A stretch of DNA of 64,000 bases from Corynebacterium sp. CNCTC7651. GTDB lineage: Bacteria > Actinomycetota > Actinomycetes > Mycobacteriales > Mycobacteriaceae. A program made the translations under genes and the position numbers. Each line of letters starts with the position of its first letter. Positions within the stretch are counted from its first letter, which is position 1. The stretch spans positions 2,232,001-2,296,000 of the forward strand of contig NZ_CP071246.1 of the NCBI RefSeq assembly GCF_021496665.1, given 5' to 3'. Shown piece after piece: positions 52,721 to 62,300 of the stretch. The notes beneath the pieces are model-generated. The model was given only the letters and a program-made list of their open reading frames with translations, was not told the origin of the DNA and ran no database searches.

Positions 52721-53436
52721 CCCTTCCGCCTCCACGTCAAGGCGCTGTCGATCTTGGGTGACCAGAAACGCACCAGCAAGACGGCGAAGTAGGCCAGAAG
52801 CGCGACAACCGCCACCTGGCCAGGCACCAGCACCGCGGCGATGAGCGCCAGCGTGCCCGCGATCAGCGGGGCGGAGTAGTCGCGGGACGCGCCGAAGGAG
52901 TCCCACGCCAGCACGGCGAACAATGCGGTGAGCGCAAAGTCCATGCCCTCCAGGTCCGGCGGCAGGACGTAGCCAGCCAGCGCTCCGACGATGCCCGCGA
53001 TAATCCACAGCGCCTGTATAAAGCCGATGATGGAAAGCAGTCGAGCTGACGTGAGCGGGCCGCGGGCGTGGGCGGCGGAGCCGACGGCGTAAGCCTCATC
53101 AGTCAGCGCGTAGGTGGCGTACGCACTTGGGAGACCGGGGCGCACCACGTGGCGCGGGAAGGTGAGGCCGTAGAAGATGTGGCGGAAGTTCACCATGAAG
53201 GTGGTGAGCGCGGCCGTCCAGACACCCGCGCCGGTGAGCACGAGGTCGATGGCAAGGAATTCCATCGAGCCCGCGAAAATTACTGTGGAGAAGATCGGGG
53301 TCCACCACCACGCGAACCCCGCCTGCGCCATCAACAACCCGAACGCCAGACCCAGGGGAACGAGTCCGAGGGCGACCACCCACGCGTCCTTGACGCCCGC
53401 GCGTACTTCCGTCAATGTTTCACGTGAAACGGCCAC
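52717..53436 (-). CDS. AzlC-family branched-chain amino acid exporter subunit
   Basis: 239 residues with about seven helices. VALGLVPLGLAFGLLMAQAGF, AGSMEFLAIDLV, FMVNFRHIFYGLTFPRHV and TYALTDEAYA are hallmarks of AzlC/BrnF. The AzlCD (BrnFE) pair exports branched-chain amino acids and methionine, as known for the C. glutamicum BrnFE family. The start GTG 53436 lies just upstream of parS site 5, which encodes VSRET at residues 3-7. No lrp-like regulator is adjacent. Confidence 0.88.
   Translation of the reverse strand: MAVSRETLTEVRAGVKDAWVVALGLVPLGLAFGLLMAQAGFAWWWTPIFSTVIFAGSMEFLAIDLVLTGAGVWTAALTTFMVNFRHIFYGLTFPRHVVRPGLPSAYATYALTDEAYAVGSAAHARGPLTSARLLSIIGFIQALWIIAGIVGALAGYVLPPDLEGMDFALTALFAVLAWDSFGASRDYSAPLIAGTLALIAAVLVPGQVAVVALLAYFAVLLVRFWSPKIDSALTWRRKG
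53416..53431. other. parS: parS centromere site 5 (start of azlC-like gene)
   Basis: TGTTTCACGTGAAACG, 15 of 16, inside codons 2-7 of the AzlC-like gene. Confidence 0.93.
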
Positions 53437-53449
53437 GTTTGCCCCCGGG

Positions 53450-54058
53450 CTAGTTGTCTTCGATATCTGCGGGGAAGGTAGCGAAAAGCGGCAGCGGCAT
53501 AGCCTGCCTGCGCATCACGTCGCCCCACAGATCCGCCGAACCCGGTGCGATGACGTCGGACGGCAGGGCCGGGGTGACGTACCAATCGCCGCGCTGAATC
53601 TCCTCATCCAACTGGCCGGCCTCCCACCCGCCGTAGCCGGCGAAGACACGGATGCCCTCGAGATCGTCGGCAAGCACGGAAGGCTCCGCGCCGAGGTCGA
53701 TGTGCACCAGCTTGTTTGCCAAGCGGGTGAAGTGGGGATGGTTGGCAATGTCCACGCCGAGCTTGGTCACCCCGAGGCCGATGGCGGACTGCGGGGACAC
53801 CGGTCCACCCACATACACCGCCTGGGGCGAGGCGGCGAGATCGGCCCAATCCGGCATGACGTTGAACAGCGCGAGCTCACTGCGACGGTTCAGCACGACG
53901 CCGATGGTGCCGTCCGCATCGTGCTCCAGCACCAGGACTACCGTGCGGGCGAATTCGGGGGAGAGCATGCCGGGCGCGGCGAGCAGCAGCATGCCCGGCG
54001 CGGGCTCCTCCCGCTCGAGGGCGTTGAACAAGCGGTCCGCGTAAAAGTACTCAGGCAT
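53450..54058 (-). CDS. YqgE/AlgH family protein
   Basis: 202 residues from ATG 54058 (MPEYFYADRLFNALEREEPAPGMLLLAAPGML). ADGTIGVVLNRRSELALFNVMPDW and VYVGGPVSPQSAIGL are typical of the UPF0301/YqgE fold, whose function is unknown. The start overlaps the end of the CCA-transferase gene by 8 bp, indicating coupled translation. Confidence 0.85.
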   Translation of the reverse strand: MPEYFYADRLFNALEREEPAPGMLLLAAPGMLSPEFARTVVLVLEHDADGTIGVVLNRRSELALFNVMPDWADLAASPQAVYVGGPVSPQSAIGLGVTKLGVDIANHPHFTRLANKLVHIDLGAEPSVLADDLEGIRVFAGYGGWEAGQLDEEIQRGDWYVTPALPSDVIAPGSADLWGDVMRRQAMPLPLFATFPADIEDN

Positions 54059-55625
54059 GCTCCTGCTCCTCCCCAGGTTGACCGGACTGCTGGCCGGACT
54101 GCTGGCCTGGCTCCTGACCAGACTGCTGTGCAGCCCACCACGCCTTGAGCTCCGCCACGGCTTCATCGTGGTCCAGCTCGCCGCGCTCCAGGCGCAGCTC
54201 CTTCATGTACTTCCATGCCTTGCCCACCTCCGGGCCGGGCTTGAGGTCCAGGATCTCCATGATCTGGTTGCCGTCCAGGTCCGGGCGCACCCGCGCAAGG
54301 TCTTCCTTCTCGGCGAGTTCCGCGATGCGGTCCTCCAGGTGGTCGTACGTGCGCTGGAGGCGGCGGGCCTTCTTCGGGTTGCGGGTGGTGCAATCCGCGC
54401 GCACCAGCTTGTGCAGCTGGGGGAGCAGGTCGCCCGCATCGGTGACGTAGCGGCGGACGGCGGAATCGGTCCACTGCCCCTCGCCGAACCCGTGGAAGCG
54501 CATGTGCAGATACACCAGCTGGCCGATGTCCTCCACCATGTGCTTCGGGTACTTCAGGGCCTTGAGCCGCTTGCGGGCCATCTTCGCGCCAACCACCTCG
54601 TGGTGGTGGAAGCTCACGCCGCCGCCCTCTTTCACGGCGCGGGTATCCGGTTTACCGATGTCGTGCAGGAGCGCCGCCCAGCGCAGCTTCAGGTCCGGCT
54701 CCGCATTCGGGTCCGCCGCCGCCTCAAGCTCAGTGGCTTGGCGCAGCACGGTCAGCGAGTGGCGGTACACATCCTTGTGCTGCATGTGCTCATCCTGCTC
54801 CAGCTGCAGCGCCGGCACCTCAGGCAGCACGTGGGCGGCCAGCCCGGTCTGCACAAGCAAGTCGATGCCCTCCCACGGCCGCGCGCCGGCCATCAGCTTG
54901 TCCAGCTCCGCCTGCACGCGCTCCACGGTGATGCGGCCGATTTCATCCGCCATGTCCACCATCGCGTCGAACACGCGCGGCGCCACCTTAAACCCGAGTT
55001 GGGAAACAAAGCGGGCAGCGCGCAGCATGCGCAGCGGGTCATCCCGGAATGACACCTCGGGCGCCTGCGGCGTGTCCAGTAGGCGCCACCGCACGTCCTC
55101 CAACCCTCCGACGGGATCGTGGAAAACGGGTTGCAAAGAGCCGTCGACAAGCAAAAGCTCAATGGCCATGGCGTTGCAGGCGAAGTCGCGCCGCACCAGG
55201 TCGCCTTCGATGGTGTCGCCGAAGGTGACCTCAGGGTTTCGCGTCACGCCGTCATACAAATCGGCGCGGAAGGTGGTGATTTCCACCTGCTCCCCGTGCT
55301 TCACCGCGCTGACGGTGCCGTATTCAATGCCGGTGTCCCAGGTTTTCTCGCCCCACGCGTCCAGGATCTCGCGGATCGTCTCCGGCCGCGCGGAAGTGGT
55401 GAAATCAAGGTCGTGCCCGATCTTGCCCAGCATGGCGTCTCGCACCGGCCCGCCCACCAGGTACAGCCGCTCCCCGCGCTCGGCGAAGGCGGCGGCCAGG
55501 GGTTCCAGCAGGGGCTTTTGCTTCTCGACGCCTGCCACCACCCGCGTCATCAACACCGCGGGCGCATTGGGGTCATCGGCGGGCGGCAGGTCAAAGACAT
55601 CCGGGTACGTTTCAGGAGCTGTCAC
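54051..55625 (-). CDS. pcnA: CCA tRNA nucleotidyltransferase
   Basis: 524 residues. The class II nucleotidyltransferase head has LVGGPVRDAMLG and HDLDFTT. RRDFACNAMAI and DDPLRMLRAARF follow, then an HD phosphohydrolase domain (ALLHDIGKPDTR). It adds CCA to tRNA 3' ends. The C-terminal tail is a low-complexity QSGQEPGQQSGQQSGQPG repeat. Two dispersed elements lie in the gene, reading GVEKQKP (55520-55529 reversed) and LLVDGS (55143-55152). Confidence 0.93.
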   Translation of the reverse strand: MTAPETYPDVFDLPPADDPNAPAVLMTRVVAGVEKQKPLLEPLAAAFAERGERLYLVGGPVRDAMLGKIGHDLDFTTSARPETIREILDAWGEKTWDTGIEYGTVSAVKHGEQVEITTFRADLYDGVTRNPEVTFGDTIEGDLVRRDFACNAMAIELLLVDGSLQPVFHDPVGGLEDVRWRLLDTPQAPEVSFRDDPLRMLRAARFVSQLGFKVAPRVFDAMVDMADEIGRITVERVQAELDKLMAGARPWEGIDLLVQTGLAAHVLPEVPALQLEQDEHMQHKDVYRHSLTVLRQATELEAAADPNAEPDLKLRWAALLHDIGKPDTRAVKEGGGVSFHHHEVVGAKMARKRLKALKYPKHMVEDIGQLVYLHMRFHGFGEGQWTDSAVRRYVTDAGDLLPQLHKLVRADCTTRNPKKARRLQRTYDHLEDRIAELAEKEDLARVRPDLDGNQIMEILDLKPGPEVGKAWKYMKELRLERGELDHDEAVAELKAWWAAQQSGQEPGQQSGQQSGQPGEEQEHA

Positions 55626-55699
55626 CCGTCACACGTTACCCGGCTGATTCGCGCCGGTTAAATACCACAAGCCCGCGCGGGGCGGATACGATAAGGCGA

Positions 55700-56722
55700 A
55701 TGACGGACAACACACGGCCCGTCCCGGGCGCCTCTGCACCCCGGGACGCATCCCAGGGCGAGCAGTCGCGCCCGGGGGGCGGTGGGTCCGGTGACGGTGG
55801 GGGAGACGATCGCCGCCCGCGGCGCCGCCGCAGGCGTGGGCGCGGCAAGGGCCGCGGCCAGCAAGGTTCGGGCCAGCAGGGTTCGGGCCAGGGCCAGCAC
55901 GGCTCGGGCCAGCAGCGCGGGCAGGGCCAGCGCGGCCAGCAGGGTTCGAACCAGGGTGATCAGCACCGCTCTAGCGACGGCGATAAGCGCGGGCAGCGCC
56001 AGCAAGGCTCCGGCCAGAGCCAGCAGGGCTCCAAGCAGCACAGCGGCAAGCGGAAGGAGCAGCAGGCTTCAGGCAAGCGGACGCAGTCCAACACTTCGCC
56101 GAAGCCGGGCAACGCACGCCGCCGCGGCTCCAAGCCCGGGCCGCGCCCGACGCCATCCAGCCGCACCGGGTACCAGCACCGCCGTCCGGCGCAGCACCAA
56201 GAACAGCATGATTCCTTGATAGAGACGCGGGACGAAACATCCGCCGGCGGTCTGGTGGTCTCCGGCATGGCGGAGGCAGTGGCGCCCAACGGCGCGGTGG
56301 ACCTCAGCCAGATTTACGCCGCGCTGATTGGCCGCCTGGACCGGCGCGGCCGCCTGCTGTGGTCCATGCCTAAGGGCCATGTGGAGGACGGGGAGCACCA
56401 GTGGCGCACGGCTGAGCGCGAGGTGTGGGAGGAAACCGGCATCCGCGGCGAGGCCTTCGACACGCTGGGCACCATCGACTACTGGTTTGTGTCTGACGGC
56501 GTGCGCATCCACAAGACGGTGCACCACAACCTGCTGCGCTACGTGGACGGGGTGCTGAATGATGAGGACCCGGAGGTCACCGAGGTGACGTGGGTGCCCA
56601 TGAGCGAGCTGATTGAGCGCCTCGCGTACGCGGACGAACGCAAACTCGCCCGCATCGCCGTCGACCGCATGCCGGACCTGGCAAGAAAGGAAGCTGAGGC
56701 CGGAAGGGCGACCCCGCGATGA
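55700..56722 (+). CDS. NUDIX hydrolase with long RGG/Gln-rich N-terminal tail
   Basis: 340 residues. Residues 1-175 are disordered and extremely rich in Gly, Gln, Arg and Ser (RRPRRRRRRGRGKGRGQQGSGQQGSGQGQ), resembling RNA-binding RGG tails. The NUDIX domain follows with the complete box G226 to I248 (GHVEDGEHQ, then REVWEETGI). Family members hydrolyse nucleoside diphosphates linked to other groups. Mycobacterial relatives in the same place, next to the murJ cluster, are MutT-like. It ends in an ATGA overlap with the DUF6049 gene, the start of a run into murJ. Confidence 0.88.
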   Translation: MTDNTRPVPGASAPRDASQGEQSRPGGGGSGDGGGDDRRPRRRRRRGRGKGRGQQGSGQQGSGQGQHGSGQQRGQGQRGQQGSNQGDQHRSSDGDKRGQRQQGSGQSQQGSKQHSGKRKEQQASGKRTQSNTSPKPGNARRRGSKPGPRPTPSSRTGYQHRRPAQHQEQHDSLIETRDETSAGGLVVSGMAEAVAPNGAVDLSQIYAALIGRLDRRGRLLWSMPKGHVEDGEHQWRTAEREVWEETGIRGEAFDTLGTIDYWFVSDGVRIHKTVHHNLLRYVDGVLNDEDPEVTEVTWVPMSELIERLAYADERKLARIAVDRMPDLARKEAEAGRATPR

Positions 56723-59310
56723 CGGCCTTTGCCCGCAGGGCCCGCTCTGCAGCCGCGGCGGTGTGCGCCGCCCTCGGTATCACCGCGGCGCAGGTGCCGG
56801 TCGCGGGCGCGCTGCCGGTGCCCGTGGACCCGACGAATCCGGAGGTAGCGGAGCAGTGGGCCAATCCCGCCATCCGCGCGGGCGAGGGGAAGCGGGCGGA
56901 GCTTGTGCTTGTCGACGTTCCCTCGAAGGCCGAAAACGGCATGTTTCACGTGAAACTTCGCGTGACCAACACCTCGGACGACACGCTTGAGGGCCTAACA
57001 GTCACCCCGCGGCGCGGGCCGGCGACGGGGTCGGTGTGGGACCAACGGGTGGCCACGGTGGCGTCGATAAGCGAATATGCCACGGTAGGCGCACGCCGCG
57101 AGCTGGGCACCCGCCTTGGCCCCGGCCAATCCCGGGAGCTGACGGTGGAGCTCGGCCCGGACACGCTGCCGCTGCCCGGCGCGGCCGTGTACCCGCTGCT
57201 GTTTCAGCTGACGGATGAGGACGGCCAGACGCTGGACACCGAGCGTTTCCACCTGAGTGTGCCGGCGGAGGATCGCCCGCTGCGCCCAGACGGCGCGCAC
57301 CCGGCGGGCGTGACTGCGCTGTACCCGATCAGCGCGCCGGTGGACATCCTCCCCGGCGAGACGGGCGAGGCGCCGGAGGATCCGCAGCTGGTGCTCGCCT
57401 CCGAGACGCTGGCGGGCGAGATCGCGCCGGGCGGGCGCCTGGACACGCTGGTGGAGACGTACCGCGAGGCCACCCAGAACCCAGAGGTGGGGCTGGCAAC
57501 GTGCGCGGCGCTGGACCCCGCCCTGATCGACGTGGTGGACCGCATGAGCCGCGGCTACATCGTGGCGGAGGAGCGCGAACCGGCGGTGGAGGAGCCGAAG
57601 CGTCTGCGCGACAGCTGGGGCGACAGCGCGATCGACCGCGGCACACCCGGCACCGGCTCCGCGGATGCGGCCGCCTGGCTGGACAAGGTGCGGGACATCT
57701 CCGCCACGGGTTGCACCGTCGCCCTGCCGTGGGCCAACACCGACCTCAACGCCGTGGCGCGCACGGGTGATCCGTGGCTGATGCGTGAGGCCATCGAGCG
57801 CGGCCCGTTCGTGCTCGGGCGTGTGTTGGGCAGTACCGGCACGATGAACACCGTAGTGCCAGGCACCGGGTACGTCGCCGCGGACACCGTAGGCGCCCTC
57901 GGCTGGGCGGACCACACGCGCTCCACCATCCCAACCGAGGGCCTGAGCGGCTCGTGGGAGCGCGCCGTGGCGCACCAGCGCGAGGTGGCGGCAGCGGGCG
58001 GGGAAGACGCCGCGGGCAGTCGCCCGGCCGGCCGCAGCCAAAGCTCGCTGGAGCAGCGCGACCTCGCGGCCCCCGCCTGGGCCGCCGCGCCCGCACCGGA
58101 GCACACTGTCAACGTCCTCGTGCCCTACGGCGCGGTGGACGCGGAGGCGCCCGCGGCAGCACCGAACGCCGAGGACCCGCACGCCGCGCCCCCGCCTGCC
58201 GCGGACCGCTTCGCGCAGCTTGCGCCGGGCATCATGGCGGTGCGTTACCAGGACTCCCTTGCCGCAACGTTGGCCACTGTCGGCGATGAGCCGGAAACAG
58301 CCGGTTATTCCAACGACGCCCTGCGCTTCGACTACACCGCCGATTCCGCGCAGGCCCGCGAGCTCAACGCCGCGGCCGCAGTGCAGCTAGCGGTGCAAGA
58401 AGCCTGGACGTACGAGGGCCAGCCGGCGAGCGAGCCCGTGTTCATCAACCCGCCCGCCGCCTGGGACGCCGATGCCGCCGCAACGCTTCTTGGCACCGTG
58501 GCGGAGTTGCTCGCCGGCGGAGCCGCGTACCCGATCGCTTTCGCCAGCTACATCACCCCGCCCGTCGGCACCGCAATTGGCACCGCCACCCGCGTGGGTA
58601 CCCCGTACCCGGACCCGAGCACGTATTCCGATTCGGAGATCCTGGCCGCCACCCAACAGGCGCGCTTTATCAACGACCTCTCCACGCTGCTCGCCCCGGA
58701 CCCCTCCATCGCCCTGACCCGCTACGGCTTCACGCTGCCGCTGCGCCGCGACATCCTCACCGCGCTAGCGCCCGCTGGCCGACGCTCCATCGAGGGCTAC
58801 AACGACGCCGTCACCGCCACCAGCGAACGCCTCGCCGGCTCCCGCGCCACGTTGCAGGACCTGCGCGCATCCGTCACCCTCATCCCGCCCGGCAACGTGT
58901 ACACGCGCACCAGCCCGTCCAGTCCACTGCTGATTGTCGCCCGCAACGGCATGCCGTTGCCAGTGGACACCGCAATCCGCTACTCCGCGCCGGACGGCGT
59001 GCGCCTCAACGTGCCAGAAAGCCTGCGCATCCCCGCCCGCGGGTCCGTCACCGTCCAGATGACGGCGGACCTCCCGCAAGAGGCGCGCAGCACAGACCTT
59101 CAGCTCTACCTCGCCGGCCCGCAGAGCCACGCCATTTCCCAACCCGTGGAAATCTCCGTGCGCACCCCGCGCCTGGCGCTGCGCGGCTGGGTGCTCCTCC
59201 TCATCGGCACCGCGGCGGTCGCACTCGCCCTGCTCTACAGCATCGGCAAACGCCGCACCCGCACCCGCGGCGCTCCTTCCACTGGGCCCCCGCTTATCGA
59301 CGACACCTAA
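56719..59310 (+). CDS. DUF6049 family exported/membrane protein
   Basis: 863 residues. A signal peptide (MTAFARRARSAAAAVCAALGITAAQVPVAGA) is followed by a large extracytoplasmic part of beta-sandwich type domains (VTNTSDDTLEGLTVTPRRG, LSVPAEDRPLRPDG, PVSIRYSAPDG-like strands). A single C-terminal helix (LRGWVLLLIGTAAVALALLYSIG) and a short basic tail end the protein. It is the conserved neighbour of murJ in corynebacteria and mycobacteria, of unknown function. parS site 6 encodes MFHVKLRV in the mature N-terminal region. It also contains three dispersed elements (56907, 57063, 59292). Confidence 0.85.
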   Translation: MTAFARRARSAAAAVCAALGITAAQVPVAGALPVPVDPTNPEVAEQWANPAIRAGEGKRAELVLVDVPSKAENGMFHVKLRVTNTSDDTLEGLTVTPRRGPATGSVWDQRVATVASISEYATVGARRELGTRLGPGQSRELTVELGPDTLPLPGAAVYPLLFQLTDEDGQTLDTERFHLSVPAEDRPLRPDGAHPAGVTALYPISAPVDILPGETGEAPEDPQLVLASETLAGEIAPGGRLDTLVETYREATQNPEVGLATCAALDPALIDVVDRMSRGYIVAEEREPAVEEPKRLRDSWGDSAIDRGTPGTGSADAAAWLDKVRDISATGCTVALPWANTDLNAVARTGDPWLMREAIERGPFVLGRVLGSTGTMNTVVPGTGYVAADTVGALGWADHTRSTIPTEGLSGSWERAVAHQREVAAAGGEDAAGSRPAGRSQSSLEQRDLAAPAWAAAPAPEHTVNVLVPYGAVDAEAPAAAPNAEDPHAAPPPAADRFAQLAPGIMAVRYQDSLAATLATVGDEPETAGYSNDALRFDYTADSAQARELNAAAAVQLAVQEAWTYEGQPASEPVFINPPAAWDADAAATLLGTVAELLAGGAAYPIAFASYITPPVGTAIGTATRVGTPYPDPSTYSDSEILAATQQARFINDLSTLLAPDPSIALTRYGFTLPLRRDILTALAPAGRRSIEGYNDAVTATSERLAGSRATLQDLRASVTLIPPGNVYTRTSPSSPLLIVARNGMPLPVDTAIRYSAPDGVRLNVPESLRIPARGSVTVQMTADLPQEARSTDLQLYLAGPQSHAISQPVEISVRTPRLALRGWVLLLIGTAAVALALLYSIGKRRTRTRGAPSTGPPLIDDT
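56942..56957. other. parS: parS centromere site 6 (inside DUF6049 gene)
   Basis: TGTTTCACGTGAAACT, 15 of 16, read as MFHVKL. It is the site nearest the right edge. Confidence 0.92.
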
Positions 59311-59348
59311 CGCCCACCGCACCACACCAAAGCGAATGGAGATTCCCC

Positions 59349-62300
59349 GTGACCACACCGGACGAGACGCAGCCGCCCGCACCTGACCAAGGGTCCGGTA
59401 ACGCAGCTCAGCCCCGCGCCGGGCTGCGGCGGCGCATTGTCACCCCGGCTCCGCCCGCACCGGTGCCGGCACCGCGCGTGAAGAAGGCGGCCGCAAGCAC
59501 CGCATCGGACGCGCCGGACCGCTCGTTGCTGACCACCAGCCCGAAGGGCGAGACCATCGCCCCGCCGGCCACGGCAGACACCGTGGTGGCGATGGGGGAT
59601 GAGGGCACGGAGCTGGCCACCCAGACCGCCGTGGCAACCATGGAGGCCAAGCACGGCCAGGCCGCGGTAGCAACAGGTGCGGCGGAGTCCGGGGCCGGGG
59701 AGTCCGGGGCCAGCGCAGGTGCAGCCGGGGAGGGCGACACCTCCGGCGAGGGCACTTCCAACACCCAGGTGGTGCGCGCGACCGGGTCGATGGCCATTGC
59801 CACGTTGATCTCCCGCATCACCGGCTTCATCCGCACCGTGCTCCTGGGCGCCGCGCTGGGTCCGGCGGTGGCGTCCGCGTTCAACACGGCGAACACGCTG
59901 CCGAACCTCATCACGGAGATTGTCCTCGGCTCCGTGCTCACCGCCCTGGTGGTGCCGGTGCTGGTGCGCGCGGAGAAGGAGGATGCGGACCACGGCGAGC
60001 GCTTCGTGCGCCAACTGTTCACGCTGACGCTGACGTTGATGACGGTGGTCACCATCCTGGCCGTCATCGCAGCGCCGCTGCTGACCAGGCTGCCGCTGGA
60101 GGATGACGGCAAGGTCAACATCGTCCAGGCCACATCGTTCGCCTACCTGCTCCTGCCGCAAATCTTCTTCTACGGCATGTTCTCCCTCTTCATGGCCATC
60201 CTGAACACCAAGGAGCACTTCCGGCCCGGCGCGTGGGCCCCGGTGGCCAACAACATCGTCGCCATTGCGGTGCTGCTGCTCTACATGGCGCTGCCCGGGA
60301 GCTTGAACCCGGCCGCCCCGGCCTCCGTCAGCAACCCCCACGTGCTCCTGCTGGGTGTGGGCACGACGCTGGGCGTGGTGGTGCAGTGCCTGATCATGCT
60401 GCCCGCGCTGCGCAAGCTGGGGATCAACCTGAAGCCGGTGTGGGGTATTGATGATCGCTTGAAGCAGTTCGGCGGCATGGCGCTGGCGATTATCGCGTAC
60501 GTGGCCATCAGCCAGGCCGGCTACTTTGTCACCACCCGCATCGCCTCGCTGGCATCGGAGAGCGCGCCGTTTATCTACCAGCAGCACTGGATGCTGCTGC
60601 AAGTGCCGTACGGCATCATCGGCGTGACGCTTCTGACCGCGATCATGCCGCGCCTGTCCCGCAACGCCGCGGACGGCGACCACGCGGCGGTGGTGCGGGA
60701 CCTGACCCTGGGCACCAAGCTGACGTTCATCGCGCTGATTCCCATCATCGTGTTCATGACGGCGCTGGGCCCCGACATCGGCCACGCGCTGTTCGCCTAC
60801 GGCGCCTTCGACGCGGAGGCGTCGCGCAACCTGGGTCTGACCATCAGCTTCTCCGCGTTCACGCTGATCCCGTACGCGCTGGTGATGCTGCACCTGCGCG
60901 TGTTCTACGCCCGCGAGGAAGCGTGGACGCCGACGCTGATCATCGCCGGAATCACCGCCACCAAGGTCGTGCTGTCCTACCTGGCGCCGCGCGTGGCCGA
61001 CAGCCCGGAGCACGTGGTGGTGCTCTTGGGTGCCGCCAACGGCTTCGGCTTCATCGCCGGCGCGTTGATCGGTGCGCTCCTGTTGCGCCGGAAGCTGGGC
61101 ACCCTGCAGATGCGCACCGTGCTGCACACCTCCCTGTGGGCGTTCGGCGCCGGCCTGGTGGGCATTGCCGCCACGCTGCTGGGTCGCTGGCTGGTGCGCG
61201 GCGTGGCCGGCATCGAGATGGCGGACGTGCTGGGGCGCATGGCAGGCGTGCCGTCTGTGGGCCTGCTGATTGAGGTTGTCCTGCAGGGCATTGTGTTTGT
61301 GATTGTCACCGGCATGGTGCTGGCGCGCTCCGGCCTGCCGGAGGTGCAGAACCTGGGCCGTGCCCTGGCCCGCATCCCGGGCATGGGCCGCTTTATCACG
61401 CCGGATGAGGACCGCGCGATTGACACCGGCGAGGTGGATCCGCGCGACGTGTCCACCCAGTTCCTGGCCTCCGACACCTTCAACGCCTCTCCGGTGCCGC
61501 CGCCGATGTCCGCCGGTGTGGTCCGCGGACCGCGCCTGGTGCCAGGCGCAAGCGTGTCCGACGGCCGCTTCCGCCTGATCCGGGACCACGGCGCCACCAC
61601 CGGCGCCCGCTTCTGGCAGGCCCGCGAGGTGGCCACCGGCCGCCCGGTTGCGCTGACGTTTGTGGATACCACCGGCGCCTCCCCGATGGCACCGGCCAGC
61701 CCGCGCGAAGCCGCCATCGAGGCCGCCGGCGTGGCGCACCGCACGAAGCTCCTTGCGTCCCTGAACCACCCGGCGATCGCGGACAACATCGAGGTCCTGT
61801 CCTACCGCACCGGCGCGCTAGTGGTGGCGGACTGGATTGAGGGCACCTCCGTGAAGGCCGTCGCGGAGAGCGGCCAGACGCTGCACACCGAAGCCGTGGC
61901 CAACGCGCTGGCGCCGCTTGCCGGGGCGCTGGTGGCTGCCCGCACCGCGGATGTCCCGCTGGGCCTGGATAACCGCCAGCGCCTGCGCGTGGACACGGAC
62001 GGCAAGATCCGCCTCGCCTTCCCGGCAGTGCTGCCCAACAACTCCCCGCAGCGCGACGCAACGTCCTTCGCCTCAGCTCTGGAGCTCTTGACCGCAGACG
62101 TGAACTCGGATGCGCTCGCGGAGCTCACCCGCAACACCCGCGCGCTGGTGGATGCGGAGGCGATTGAGACCCAGGACTTCCGCGACATCCAGACTGCCCT
62201 GCGCCGGGAAGCGAACCTGCCGGGCACGGTGACCGACGCGGTCCTGGAACCGGCCGCAGCGTCCGCCTCCGCAGACGCGTCCGCCGACGCCGCTGGGGAT

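Noticed and set aside
59307..61769. An 820-codon minus-strand frame opposite murJ
   Set aside because: It is a shadow frame with His/Gln/Arg-rich nonsense composition.
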